A stretch of DNA of 64,000 bases, taken from assembly GCA_030549175.1 (NCBI GenBank), contig JAUKUA010000003.1, positions 6,200,001 to 6,264,000 on the forward strand, in the 5' to 3' direction. Made by a program: the position numbers and the translations under genes. Shown here piece by piece: positions 33,400 to 44,474 of this stretch; position 1 is the stretch's first letter, and each line of letters starts with the position of its first letter. Source of the DNA: Lasiosphaeris hirsuta (lineage: Eukaryota > Ascomycota > Sordariomycetes > Sordariales > Lasiosphaeriaceae). The notes beneath the pieces were generated by a model. The model saw only the letters and a program-made list of their open reading frames with translations, was not told the DNA's origin and ran no database searches.

Positions 33400-34930
33400 T
33401 GCGCCAGACAAAGTCTAGGTTCCTTGAAAAGGGAACCAGCTAATGTCCGGGCTAGGTTTCATCATTGACTACTGGCGGGTTGATATGACTCAGGCTTGGG
33501 TCGGTTGAAATATCGGCGAAAGGCCTAGCTATATCTCCGGTCCCCTGGAGAACTGCAAAGAGCCCTCGAGCAAACTTCTGATAATTGCTGTCTTGACTTG
33601 GGAACTTGTTTAATCCCTTGTGATCGGTGTCAATGGCGATAGCCTCGGTCCTCTTGGCACCGAATGCTGCTGACTGCTGGGAAACACCCAGTTCACGACC
33701 CTAAAATCGGCACCATGAATTTCCCTTTCCTTCTTCGGAACTGAGCGGTTGCCGCCTTGGCCTGAGCCAGACTGAGCCAGACTGAGCGAGGGGGTCACAG
33801 TTCTGGGCTGCCTCGGCTACAGTTGCCACGGGTCTAAAATAGCGGTGGAGTTACGAGGACCCAGTTTTGGGACCTCTACTGTCACGGTACCGTGGTGGGG
33901 TGTCGTGTGCACGTGTGCCTGACCCTTAAGGATGCATACGGTGTAGGTCTCTGGACTGCATAACGGTTTAACTTTTAGTAGTGTACCGGTTATGTGCGAT
34001 GCATTCTTCATACCGTGACAAGCATCTCTTGGTTGGGCCAACTTTCGGTCTCGGCTCTACCAAATGGGTCAAACTAGACATAATAGTATTAACTTTAGTC
34101 CTAGTTTACAGTACATTTTATGAAGCCTACACTTGATCTTTAAGGGCTGGCTATAAATTGGGAGCGGCCCAGAACATGGACAAACTAGCATAGGTCAGCC
34201 GATCCAAAAGTATCGTCTTCCCCTGCTAGGCGCATCCTTTAAAATAAGTCCAAGTGCAGGGCTGAGATTTAAGACAAATGCGATGAGCCCAGTTATTGTG
34301 GCATGGCAGCAATCCCAAATTTTATAAATATAATATTGATCTGAATACGGTACTACTGTCTAATGTAACAGAATTTCAACTAGGGGCAGCTCCTGTATGT
34401 GTATTGATTGCTAGTATTTCTGCTTAGCATATCGTGGTGTTTTGGTAGATCCGGTTTACGGCTTTAATATCTGGTCATTTTGGGCGGATGAGAAGATGGT
34501 GGCTCTTATGGACAAGCACCACGAATCGATATCCCACAACATTGGGGTCATGAGGCTTTGTGATGACCTCGCGTGTTTGTGGGCTGTCGCTGCTGCATTA
34601 GCTTTCTTTGGGTATTAGGCAGCGATGGCAGGCTATATGTGCGCAGGAGAAAACTGCTAGGCGAATCGGCGGGATGTCTAAGGCAGTGCCTGAGCATCCA
34701 TTATGAGTATGGAATATTATTGTGTATGTGGACTGGTAATGTATCAGAATAGATAGCAGAGCTTACCTGCCTAATAGGCATTGTGGAGAGTGCGAAGACC
34801 CGATGTAACCAAGTATGTCAGGTGGCCGGGGAAAATGGTAGAGCTGGATCTCTGGTCGCTCTCTTTATCTCGCATCTTTCTTGCTGACACTACGCCATTC
34901 TTATCCTCGCTGAGCGCTATTTATAACTAA
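33400..34930. other. AT-rich, repeat-derived, no gene seen
   Basis: It contains a GAGC-rich tract (33750-33790), the palindromic motif GACCCAGTTTTGGGACC (33858-33874) followed by CACGGTACCGTG, and long AT-rich DNA from 34060 onward. No ORF with family character was found. Confidence 0.5.
33858..33874. repeat. Palindromic CCCAGTTTTGGG motif
   Basis: Shares its core with the inverted repeat at 999-1039 and with GTCCCAAAACTGGGTCC near 11030. It is probably a terminal motif of one element family. Confidence 0.4.
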
Positions 34931-34939
34931 CATGCCCCC

Positions 34940-35720
34940 TCGATATCCCATCTCTCACTCCTAACGCCCGCCCTCGTGATAAAGACCCCTCAGGATCCCA
35001 CCTCCTCTTGACTTGCCTAGACCTCTTATAGATAGCATCCCCCTAAAACGACCGCTGGAACCCCGGCTCATATGCATTCTCCTTGTTCAGATACGCCCCC
35101 ATGTCTGGCTCTAGCGCCGCTAATAGCGGGACTATCAAGCAACATTTAAGCTGCCGTAGGTGGGTCCAGAAAGGTACAGACACGCGGGCGACAACGGCCC
35201 AGGAGCCGCTGCAGCTTCCGCGTAGGGCGAAGAAGAGGTCGGCGTTTTGGAATGTGTTTGCTGTAAGTACGTCGCCCGTAGCAGTAACCACCTCAAATTC
35301 CCACGCGTTATCTGCAGCCACCCCCTTCCAAGTTCCTAAGGGCGAGTGTCTACCACCCTATATATAACCCCTAGTAGCGCCTACTGTATACGATGCCATA
35401 AGCATAGAAGTGAGGTTCCTCTGTGCCAGTGCTGTGTAAAGCTCCTTCAGCTACACGCTAGTGCTGATCGTAACTACGGAACTATAACCCTTCTCACTCT
35501 TGGGGCACCCTTTCGGCCTGAAATCGTCCATAAATTCGACACTTTTAAGGTTCTGAGTGAATATTTGCAAAGAATTAGGTGTAAAAGAACTGCCGAGGAA
35601 GCAATGCCCTGTATTTTTGATCGCCAGCCGCACATTGTGCTCTGCTACGAAGCGCACCGCAGCTTGGATGTGCTCGGTCTTGCGGACGACGGCCGAGTAG
35701 AGAGAGATTGTTCCTTGATC
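34940..35720 (-). pseudogene. FAD-linked oxidase (berberine-bridge type) relic
   Basis: The minus strand reads through an FAD_binding_4/BBE enzyme in pieces: EHIQAAVRFVAEHNVRLAIK, NTGHCFLGSS (normally GHDFLGRS), NLKSVEFMDDF, then TAG before LKELYTALAQRNLT, GRHSPLGTWKG, ADNAWEFEVVTATGDVLTAN and ADLFFALRGSCSG. A large gap jumps to PDMGAYLNKENAYEPGFQ and the C-terminal KRRWDPEGS. Internal deletion and TAG stops show it is inactive. The live enzymes oxidise small molecules and often sit in secondary-metabolite clusters. Confidence 0.7.
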
Positions 35721-35729
35721 TTAAGAGCA

Positions 35730-36735
35730 TTATATTAGCTTATTTGGACTTGTAAAGTCCTATAGACTCTGGTAAGATGTCTAGCACGCGAGGAGCCAAG
35801 ACCTAAGTTCTGTGCTGATACAATAACCTTATAAAAGTGCTCTAGCCTTCTTTGGAGATTTCTACGTTTATACCGTATTGTCAAAATCCTGACTCTGAGA
35901 ACGCGGCCATCCTTAACCCTTAACAGCGTGCAATGTGAAGGCTAACGTGCCGTCTGATGGGTTATTGGAACGATGGTTGATCGACTATTGACTTGGGGCG
36001 GGTGTTCAGGGGTAGGAGATAGGGGGTGGCCCAAGTGCCAGGTTTTTTCGCGATGGGTTCTTTTCTTTTGTGTGGCACCCATCCCACTACGCGCTCGCGC
36101 GCGTGCGCACGTATATAGCTTTAAGGTCGCCTGCCTCCCTTCGATCGGGGGAGAAGAAGAAACAACCCTCCAGACGAGCCGAACCTGGCACCTAGACGAA
36201 TTTCATTCTTTTTGTTCCCCTTTTGACTACGATGAATCCAAACTACGTGTAAGTGATATGCTCCATATGTCGACCTCCCCAGTGCCGTTGGGTACTGTAT
36301 GTATCTAGTGCTGTTGAGCGCTGTTGTTTATGTTTTCGCCGTTGGGCATATTGTTCTTCCTTTGATCGAAGGTACGGGAACTCTCCAGACGGCCAGAGGG
36401 CCGCCCTTGACACGATAGAGAATTCGGGTCTGTGGTGTGTTGTGGTTTTTTCTGCCACATAGAGGAAGGTTCGAACCCTTCCCCAATTCACTATATGGTA
36501 TGCATCCTCTTAATTTAGCTGGGAAATGAAAGTGAATAAAACGTTGTTAAATGACCTCCAGGAATAAAGCATAGGATTTTGACGTACACGCATTTATGTG
36601 GTTGATACTAAAATTTGAGATATCGGGCAAGGCCTAAATATGGGACCGCGGTTGAGAAACGACATCGGCCTAATGGGCCCGAATTCTGGGCCGCACGGTC
36701 CCGAATTCTGGTCTCCAGAATATGCCAGTACTTGC
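35730..36735. other. No gene seen apart from a tRNA-like 3' arm
   Basis: Mixed AT-rich DNA with an alternating GC stretch (GCGCTCGCGCGCGTGCGCACG, 36090-36110, trimmed). No coding family was recognised. Confidence 0.4.
36420..36490 (+). other. Degenerate tRNA-like sequence
   Basis: GAAGG-TTCGAAC-CCTTC at about 36467-36483 is a perfect T arm with a B-box match. Upstream, GTGGT-TTTTTCT-GCCAC could be an anticodon arm with UUU in the loop. The 3' CCCAATTC can pair loosely with AATTCGGG at 36422. The D arm and A box are poor, so this is a tRNA pseudogene or SINE-like piece rather than a working tRNA. Confidence 0.35.
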
Positions 36736-36738
36736 CAT

Positions 36739-36866
36739 GGGATGATACAAAATATCCCAGCCCAGAATTTGGGATAGTACATGATATTCTGGCTTAAAAT
36801 TCGGGATGGTACATTTTATCCCAGCTCAAAATTGGGGATGTTACATAATATACCAACACCCATAAG
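36739..36866. repeat. 32-bp tandem repeat, four copies
   Basis: Units at 36739, 36771, 36803 and 36835 each begin GGGAT[GA][GAT]TAC and carry AT-rich middles, then CCCAG.. or equivalent. Lengths are exactly 32 bp each, while sequence divergence is high and mostly transitions. Related GAATTCTGG motifs lie just upstream at 36679-36715. Confidence 0.8.
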
Positions 36867-37242
36867 ATGTCCCACAGTATACTAGTACATTGACTTAGGA
36901 TGAGTCGGTGGTGCAGGCTGCTGGCTCTTCACTACCAAAGGTCAAGGGTATCGAGTGGGGAGATTGTGTAACGCAGGCTGCGTCGGGGGTAATGAGGATA
37001 GGGGGCTGTACTGCAAAATGGTGGATCGTACAGCAGGGGCTGGGTGAGTGATCAATTAAAGCCTGTCTCTGTTGGCTGACACTTGGAGTTGTGTGGAACT
37101 GATCATGTTGCAACTGCTTGATTGAATTGCTTGTTGCTTCTCTGGCAAAGCCGGAGAATCTTTATACTTGTATAGTTTGCTCGGCCGAAGTGGCTGTGCC
37201 AGCTCAGCTCCGTACAGCTCCGTTCAGCTATACTCAGCTCCG

Positions 37243-37860
37243 CTCAGCCGTTTGACACCACCCTCCGGCTGATGGTGTTCTGAACTCCGGTAAGAACCCC
37301 TTTATTTCTGACATCAATGTCCCCCCTCCGCTGCAGGAGGTCCTGAACCTCAGCATCAAAGCCAGCGTCAGTCGCTAAATCCTCAGCCGTCTAGTTGTCC
37401 GCCGTTAAGGCATCCCACGCTAATCCGCCATTCGCAGACAGTTCAAGTTCTTTGATGACGGCGGCATTGTTCCAAGATGCCGCGACATGGAGTAGAGTCC
37501 AGCCCTCATGATCTAGGCCGTTGACATTGGCTCTATATTAGAGCAGCACTCGAACAGTATCAACTGTCTGCTTCTTCGCTCTATCTATGACCGGATACGC
37601 CATCACGAGGTGTAACATCTTTAACAGTGCGGATAAGCTTATAAAGACTGCCGCCAACCTTAGCACCCGCGCCTGATATTTCCAGGAACACCAGCGGTGT
37701 AAGCCGCCTCTGTAGTCTTTGACGAAGCAAGGATAGCGCTTCTGTAAGGGAAGCCTGTACAGTTCAGAGCTTGTGAGGATACCCTTGGCGTCAGGAGCTA
37801 AGACGTGAGTCATGTTCCTTGGCGTCTTCGACATCAATGACAGGCATCTCATCTATAGCT
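37243..37860 (-). pseudogene. Ankyrin-repeat protein relic (C-terminal part)
   Basis: A minus-strand frame ending at about 37243 reads TVDTVRVLL, TAA, YRANVNGLDHEGWTLLHVAA, SWNNAAVIKEL, WDALTADN, TAG, TAEDLATDAGFDAEVQDLLQ. The LLxxxANVNxxDxxGWTLLHxAA pattern is a canonical ankyrin repeat. The two stops fall where CAA/CAG would fit. Upstream codons (37540-37850) are more decayed. Ankyrin tails of this type are common sensor modules in fungal receptor-like proteins. Confidence 0.7.
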
Positions 37861-37941
37861 ATTACTAAAACTATTCCTCGGGGCCTTCTTTGTGTGGGTA
37901 AAGCCGGGTTTGTTTCATACAATATCTAGCGTGGGAGAAGA

Positions 37942-38277
37942 AACTCATTTCCGGTGGACAAACCTAACGTCTGGCCCACCATCATCGCCAGGTGCAAGAA
38001 TGAAAGCGCTCGTTGTAATATACAAACATTCACCATCCTCCGATTTCCCTCTTCCTGTTACTAACAACTGATCACCCAGCATAAGTATTCCACGTCGTCC
38101 TTCGAAATTGATGATAATTGCAACATGGTTTTTCTCGTTCTTGTCGATATAAAAATCACCCTGAGAAATCAGCCTCAGCCTCAAAGCCTAAGACCCTAGG
38201 TGTTCTTACCAAGCCTACTCCCTTCCCCACCGCATCAATAATCTGACTCTCGTTCCAACCTCGGATGTCTGTCCCGC
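37942..38277 (-). CDS. Possible small two-exon gene, unknown
   Basis: An ATG at 38277 opens MSGTDIRGWNESQIIDAVGK, followed by a GTAAGA donor. Downstream a frame reads VAIIINFEGRRGILMLGDQL and continues to CLYITTSAFILAPGD before a stop at about 37945. The acceptor is not clear, so the join is uncertain. No family is recognised. It may be a relic of the flanking degraded genes. Confidence 0.3.
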
Positions 38278-38739
38278 TCATTGCGTCTTATGTGTCTTTA
38301 ACGGCGAGATACTAATTGACGTTTGCGCGATTTGCGCCCGACTTGCTATCCCCACTGCGGGGCATTGCGACCGTACTCGGCATTTTGGCGGCTGATGTAC
38401 TTATCTGTGTAATGAGGGGCGGCGTTATCGCAAAGACAATGGCTGCCGGAAGTACCCGAGATTCCGCCTGATGCTACAGAATTCCACAACCTCGATCAAT
38501 CTCCAACCTTCCACAATATTACAACTATTTGTTCCATTCACACAACGCGAGATCCAAGATCGCGCTTCCACCGATCGAAGCCACGAGAGCCAAGATTGTG
38601 CTTGCACGGGACCATTTTTGGGCCTTTCGGCTAAAACTGCACCTTCTCGGAAGGCTCTGCTGTTCAATGGGCAGATATTAGCCGAAGCTGAGCCGGGGCT
38701 GATCTAGACTGATCAAACGTGAAGAAGAGTCACGTGACT

Positions 38740-39560
38740 GTAAGAATGGGTGGTCGTCGATTTTAGGGTGGTGAAACAACGAGTTCCCGGATGTAGGGGT
38801 AACGTCGTGATTTGCGTGTTTCAAAGAAATACCTGCGTGGGGCTTGTTCAGGATCTTCGTGGAAATCTTTTTTGAGGTCGTCAAGGTCCATGCTGTCACA
38901 GCAAGCGGACGCATAATGCCAAGATCTGAACCGAAAGGGGCCATAGTTTTGGCAGTGGCGGTGCCAAATCGAACAAATTTGGTCACTTTATTATGAGGCG
39001 TTCCAAGAAAACCCCCTTTATTCGAGACTTCAACCTGTTCACGTTGACAACAAGAGCCTAGGTACGTAGGTTAGCTTGATTACCAGTTTCATGCGAGCAT
39101 ATAGGAATTGTAAACACCTTCTTCACTACCAGGCCTCCGTAACTGTGCCCAACGAGGACCAAGTTATAATTACAAACCTCAATAAAGTGTCAGATTCTCC
39201 AGCCTCAAGACCAGTGCCATGTTAAGCATCTGGGTGGACATGATTTACCTCACCTCGTGTCAGCTCCAGAGCCAGAGAATCGGCAGCCACTCTGAGACTG
39301 GTCGAATCTGCATTCCGGGGCCAGTAGGAGTCATAGTCGAACGCGAACAGCTGCACCGAAGAGCCAAAGCCCTTCTACCTTTAGATCATCCAGCAGAAAG
39401 TCGGTGATCCAACAGGTATCGCCATTAACCCATGTCCTGTTAGGACCTGCACCAAGGCCGTGGACAAAGATGACACTACAATGATGTTTAACGACTCGGG
39501 CTGTTGCTTTACACACGAAGACTTGTAAAACATACGCAGTGGTCGTTACTCCAGCCAGAG
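38740..39560 (-). pseudogene. Alpha/beta-hydrolase (DUF676/serine-esterase-like) relic
   Basis: Minus-strand pieces in order: VIFVHGLGAGPNRTW, then LFAFDYDSYWPRNADSTSLR, LVLVGHSYGGLVVKKV with the GxSxG nucleophile motif, KGVFLER or GTPH-like, and SMDLDDLKKDFHEDPEQAPR. The frame shifts several times and contains stops. This domain commonly forms the N-terminus of fungal NLR-like proteins that carry NACHT/NB-ARC and ankyrin repeats. Its position upstream of, and colinear with, the ankyrin relic at 37243-37860 fits a single ancestral gene, though that is inference. Confidence 0.6.
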
Positions 39561-39961
39561 GCTGTTTCCCCACGGCTGTATCAGAAATCGGGTCAAGACA
39601 GCGCAAGCCGCCCGGAGCTCGGGATGCAGACGCAGACATGGCTCATGCCCTCAACAGCCCCGTGCCGATAGTCGCTGTCACGGCTTGATAAGGAAGCGGT
39701 TGTGGGATTGGGTCTCGATGGTACGGGGTAGCGCAGACCGTCTCGTGTGGAGACGATATTGGGTTGAGGGGAGGTCGTGGTCAAGAGAGTTACAGAAAGC
39801 CCTCAATAAATTACGCATAGATGGAAGGATGGAAGTCAGGTGACAAAAAGTAATGGCAACAATAGCACACAAGCCTTGCCAAATAATTGCCGTATTCATC
39901 ATTATCACTATCCAAAATTGATGCAGGAAAGCATCGACATCATCCATAATTACCCCCCCCC

Positions 39962-41835
39962 CTACTCGCTGGGCACCTCAACGGGACTCCCCGTTGCCAA
40001 CTTACGCTCTTCCTTCTCCTTCTCTTCCAATGCGCCAGGCTCTGTAATGTCTACCCCCAATCTCATCGCCTCCGCAACCTCCGCGGCCGGCCCCGTAAAC
40101 CAGCGGTGCGCCCACAGGAACCACGAACCAAGAGCGCCAATCGAGAGGATGCCGACTGCCACGACGGTGTAGTTGAGAGTCTGACTCGTCACAGGGTTTG
40201 CAGTAGGCAGACAGAAGACAACGGTGATGAAGCAGATCCAGGCGCAAGCGGCACCTGCGATTGGTCGCGAGAAGCCCTTGAGATTGAACGGGCCCTTCAT
40301 GGTCTTGAACTCCTCTTGGTAGACCAGGCCAATGAGAATTGGCAAGCCGTAGCTGATGTACAGCCCAATGGTGGCGATCGACGTGGCAGCTGCAAAGGCG
40401 ACACTCGAGCCGAGAGAGGGAAGTGCGAGGATGAAGGAGAGCGTGGCGGCGAGCCAGATGGCGCGGATGGGGGAGCGGAAGCGCTCATCGACCTTGTGGA
40501 AGAATGGGTGCTGAGAGTGGTCAGCCACAACTTCATACAGCTCCAAAGCGAGGAGAAAAAACTTACAATGCCTCCATCACGAGCAAACGCGAACATCATG
40601 CGGCTGTTGCTTGTCATACTGAAGAGACCACAGTGCCAAACGCAAACTACATCCAGGTTAGCATACTGTATCACGATTTATCAGGATGCAGCAATCCACC
40701 TACCCATGATCAGGGAGAACAGGACCAGCGCCCCATCCTCGCCTGCAACATCAACCAAGATCTGCAGCACGGGCTGGCCGTAAGCGCTGCTGAGCGTGCG
40801 ATCAAAATCCTGGATGGAGAACAAAAAGGCCATCAAGACAAAGAATCCAAAGACGGCGCTGAACCCGACACTAGACACGACACCAATAGGCGCACTCCAA
40901 CTGGCCTTCTTGGTCTCCTCGCTCAAGTGGGCCGACGCATCGAAACCCGTGAGGGTATACTGACTCAAGAGGGCGCCGCACAGAGCAACATAGGCGGGAC
41001 TGGCGCGGACACTCCACCCGTCGCCTTCAACACCAGTGCCGTCGTTGAACTTGCCAAAGACAAAGGAGGCAGGCTGGTGGGTGGGCGCCTTGGCGAGCAC
41101 GGCAATGCAAATGGCAGTGATGCCGGCACTATGCAGCACAATCGACACATTGTTCAGGTACCTGAGAGCGCGTACGCCAAACGAGTTGACAATGGCGTGG
41201 GACAACAGGATGGCAGCATATATCCCGATGGTGACCCTCGGCGTCGGTACAAAGTCGGGATTCTTGACGATAATTGCTGTCGGTACAAGATTGGCAAGAC
41301 CAAACGTGATGCCGGTCGTGACGGCAACCTATCGAAGCTTGTTAGCATCAACATCAAATTGCCTAGCTACACCAAGTACTCGGAGAAAAATACCTGTCCG
41401 AGCAGATTGTACCAGCCAGTGATCCAGGCGGCGAAGGGCGACCACTTTGCCGGCGCAAGCATTGCCGCCCAAAAGTAAGGTCCTCCGCTAGTCGGAATGG
41501 CGGATACGATCTCGGCCATGGCAATCGCTACGAGAAGAGTGAAGAAGGAGACAACTATCCAGCCAATAGACATGACGGCCGGGCCGCCTGTGTTGAGCCC
41601 ATAAGAGAAAAGCGTGGTGATGCCCGTGATGACACTCTGCTGCGTGTTAGGTACCGTTTCACCAAAGGGAGCTTCGAGGACTCACGATGATGGAGAATGA
41701 GACACCAAAGTTGTGGGCCAACCCCCAGTCGCGCTTCAGCTCTTGCTTGTAGCCAAACTGCGCCAGCCGGTTCTCGTCGCGCTCCTCATCGCTGTTGGAA
41801 TTCCGGCGCTCTGCGGCCGGTTCTTCGAGGCCCAT
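39962..41835 (-). CDS. APC-superfamily amino acid/choline-type permease, 548 aa
   Basis: Five exons, 41835-41686, 41636-41394, 41328-40704, 40646-40567 and 40510-39962, total 1647 nt in frame. Introns are 49-65 nt. The protein matches fungal GABA/choline/amino-acid permeases (UGA4/HNM1-like): N-terminal SYGLNTGGPAVMSIGWIVVS, then AMAEIVSAIPTSGGPYFWAA, GWYNLLGQVAVTTG, SEETKKASWSAPIG and MFAFARDGGI. About 12 hydrophobic segments are seen, so it is an integral plasma- or vacuolar-membrane transporter. Substrate cannot be told from sequence. The start is ATG 41835; an in-frame TGA lies upstream. The first acceptor is a tandem CAGCAG (NAGNAG), allowing one optional Gln. Confidence 0.9.
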
Positions 41836-42408
41836 GATGCTGTGGAGGCGTCCGATTCAAGCTCGGCTCGGGTGCCGGGTTGCGGCAGTTGGAGCGGACG
41901 CAGGCTGATGTCACCACTCGGCACTCACGACTCTAACTAATAGCCCGCGTCTCGTGTCACGGCAGAAAAGTAACTTCAATGGGCAGGAGAAGGAGCAAGC
42001 GGACGTGCAGGGGAAAAAAAAAAGACCAGAAAGGCTCACGAGCTCCACAACAGGTGGAAGGCAGAGGAGGAGAAAGGTCGGAAAGGGTCCAGCCCTTACA
42101 TCATATGGTTGAGCTTATCTGCAGCCATGCTGCGTACAGCGTAGTACATAGGAGCGCCTCGTTCCATTGCTTGATCCAGCGCCGGTCTGCATGGCGGGGC
42201 ATGGCATGGTGGGCATGGTGGGCCTGAGGGGCCCAGGGCGGGCTCAGGAGCCACTCAGCTGATGGACAAGACAGAGACAGGTAAAAGAAACCTTTTCAGG
42301 GAAAAGGATCCCACACCATGGGCACTCATGGCAAGCATGCCTGCCTTAGCTCTGCAATCGGCGACGGATACGACCTCGGGCCCCGATAAATGGGCCGAGT
42401 CGAGACCG

Positions 42409-42433
42409 ACAGCGATAGCGATAGCGATAGCAC
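42409..42433. repeat. (AGCGAT)n short tandem repeat
   Basis: About four hexanucleotide units in the region upstream of the permease gene. Confidence 0.8.
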
Positions 42434-42539
42434 CATGGTAAGGTGGGCTGGAAATGGGGGAAGACAGGAGAGCTGTCGGCGGCGCCGATGACCCGGGACA
42501 GATATGAGATGTCGCATGGAGGAACAGATGCATCGCAGC

Positions 42540-42542
42540 AGC

Positions 42543-42575
<33 letters not shown>
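42540..42575. repeat. (CAG)n microsatellite
   Basis: A run of about eleven to twelve CAG units, flanked by further imperfect GCAG units. It is outside any supported coding frame. Confidence 0.85.
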
Positions 42576-42579
<4 letters not shown>

Positions 42580-43681
42580 CAAGAGCAGCGATCCAGGTAA
42601 TACCGATTCCGGGAACTAGCCGATCAAAGACACTTTAGTTTGAGCTGTCAGATGAAAGACCGACGGCATGGTCAGCTACCCAGGCGTGCCAGGCAGGGCC
42701 TAGTGAGAGAGCTGGGAAAGCTGGACGAGCGGGAGAGCTTGTGCCAGAGCTTATCGCCTGGCGATCCCAAATTGGAAGGTGCGAACGAAACATGGCATGG
42801 CGAATGAGACGGGTATTTTGTGGTTGGTCGTGTGTTTTGATGGGGGAGAGCGTCCAAAGGCAGTGGAGCCATCCATGCGGAGGCCCATGGGTCGATGACT
42901 CGCAGAGCGTTGCAACGTGGGGGGAAGCACAAGGGGGGTGTGCAGAATCGTTCCGTTGCTATTGGTCAACTTGCCGAGGTTACTCTCAAGCTCAAGCCCA
43001 GCTTGGTTTGCAGCGCGGTCTTGTGTGGGGTTAAGCTCAGCAGAAGCAAAGCTCCAGACAAGCTTCCCCGCCAAACACCTCGGCGCTGTCTCAAAGTTCA
43101 AGGTCCCACTCGCCCTTGGCAACTCCAAAACCATCAATGCAAGATCGCGAGATCGCCTTCAAGACATAGATCCCAAATGTGTTTTTACTGAATATGGTTC
43201 GATTGAATTTCCAGCGGAACAAGGAACCTTTTTTTTTTTTTTTTCCGCGGTGCTACGCCTTGTTGGTTGCATGTCGCACACACCCATCACAAGTTGCGCT
43301 CCCGAACTTTTTAACTCTAGGCCGGCCGCAGCAATTCGAAGACATCCCAAGACACAATCGCCACACCAGCTTTCATTTGCTACAATTGGCACACCAATTG
43401 GCACGAATAACTGGTAGCCCTGTGAAAATGCTTGAGAACGAGCGACGAAACATTGAGGGAGAGGAAAATTGGACGGGCGAGAGGGGGGGGGGTGGGAGAG
43501 GTTATACTCGCGCCAAGTGGAGCGAGCCTCAGGTTCTTGCTTGGACACACAATGGAACAAGAGCAGCCCCGATTCATCGCAAGCAGGAACGCCGCCAGCA
43601 GTGCGAAACTTGATTTGATTTCGATATTGTACGATAGCTAACACGGTACCATGCAAGACGGCCCGACCCTTCACCGAATCA

Positions 43682-44434
43682 CTACAGCACGCCCAGCGCG
43701 CGGAAGAAGGCATCAACCGACCCAACAGGTATATAAGCGGCGTACTCCCTCGCCCACCATGACGCAATCGACCCCGACCTGTACCGATCGAGCAGCACGA
43801 GCCTGCCCCCCTCGTACCCATCCGCGCCCCGTGCGCCCCTCCCATCCCCCCTCAGCTCGCCGAACCCGAGAAACTCCAAGACCCACGGACCCTGCATCAG
43901 GGCCAGGATACCGACGGCGACGACGGTAGCGAACCCGTCATCGACCCCGCCTCTGCACCGTCCGAACCGGAACTCGTCGGTCGCCACGTCGGTCGCCTCG
44001 TCGAGCGCCTGACCCATGGCCTCGCCCAGGTGTCGCCCGCCGAGGTGCCGCGCCCCGTCCGCGACCAGGTCGATGACGTCGTCCAGGCACGCCTCGACGA
44101 GCTCCCGAGTCCACCGCCGGTCGCCGAGCGCCTCGTTGACGCGCCGCACTAACACGTGGTCGCTGTAGTCGGCGCGGCGCAGCAGGCGGACCACCTCGGC
44201 GGCGATATCCTCGTCGGTGCGGTAAGGGGCCGGCGGTGGCGCTGGGTACATGGTGCCGTATGATGGGGTGTCGGAGATGTATGGGTACGGCGGCCGGCTT
44301 GCCGCCCCGTATGTCATCATGTCGGGTTGGTAGGGGGTCTTGTCGGAGTAGAGGGCGAGCTTCTCGCTCGGAGTGGGGTCTGGCTCGCCTCGGCGGCCAA
44401 AGAGGCATGCCATCATGGAGCGGATGAAATCCAT
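43682..44434 (-). CDS. Conserved-type small protein, 250 aa, unknown function
   Basis: A single-exon frame from ATG 44434. The N-terminal 75 residues are Pro/Tyr/Ser-rich (PPYPYISDTPSYGTMYP). A helical middle follows, with EDIAAEVVRLLRRADYSDHV and DDVIDLVADGARHLGG, then a hydrophobic segment (FATVVAVGILALMQGPWVLE). The C-terminus contains GSIASWWAREYAAYIP. That end vaguely resembles the GS-x-AS-x-x-x-S-Y-G ends of fungal Ifi-6-16-like proteins, which is not conclusive. A run of 20 G (44450-44469) sits 15 bp upstream of the ATG, as poly-C in the 5' UTR on the coding strand. High GC and a clean frame support a real gene. Confidence 0.65.
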   Translation of the reverse strand: MDFIRSMMACLFGRRGEPDPTPSEKLALYSDKTPYQPDMMTYGAASRPPYPYISDTPSYGTMYPAPPPAPYRTDEDIAAEVVRLLRRADYSDHVLVRRVNEALGDRRWTRELVEACLDDVIDLVADGARHLGGRHLGEAMGQALDEATDVATDEFRFGRCRGGVDDGFATVVAVGILALMQGPWVLEFLGFGELRGDGRGARGADGYEGGRLVLLDRYRSGSIASWWAREYAAYIPVGSVDAFFRALGVL

Positions 44435-44449
44435 TGTGTCTGGTATTGA

Positions 44450-44469
44450 GGGGGGGGGGGGGGGGGGGG
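44450..44469 (+). repeat. Homopolymer of 20 G
   Basis: Uninterrupted G run (poly-C on the coding strand of the 250-aa gene) ending 15 bp upstream of its ATG. It is prone to slippage and sequencing error. Confidence 0.9.
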
Positions 44470-44474
44470 ATTGA

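Larger units (their letters stand above)
41840..43680. other. Long intergenic interval with microsatellites, no gene seen
   Basis: It holds an AGCGAT-type hexanucleotide run (42409-42433), a CAG run (42540-42575), an A-tract (42010-42022) and a T-tract (43230-43244). ORFs here are short and lack family features. It probably contains the permease promoter and the 3' flank of the next gene. Confidence 0.55.

Noticed and set aside
36739..36866. CRISPR-like array
   Set aside because: The units are contiguous with no spacers, highly diverged, and the genome is fungal. It is a minisatellite.
43159..43845. 228-codon minus-strand ORF overlapping the 250-aa gene
   Set aside because: It overlaps the real frame's 3' end in another phase, runs through a T-tract as poly-Lys and has no family features.
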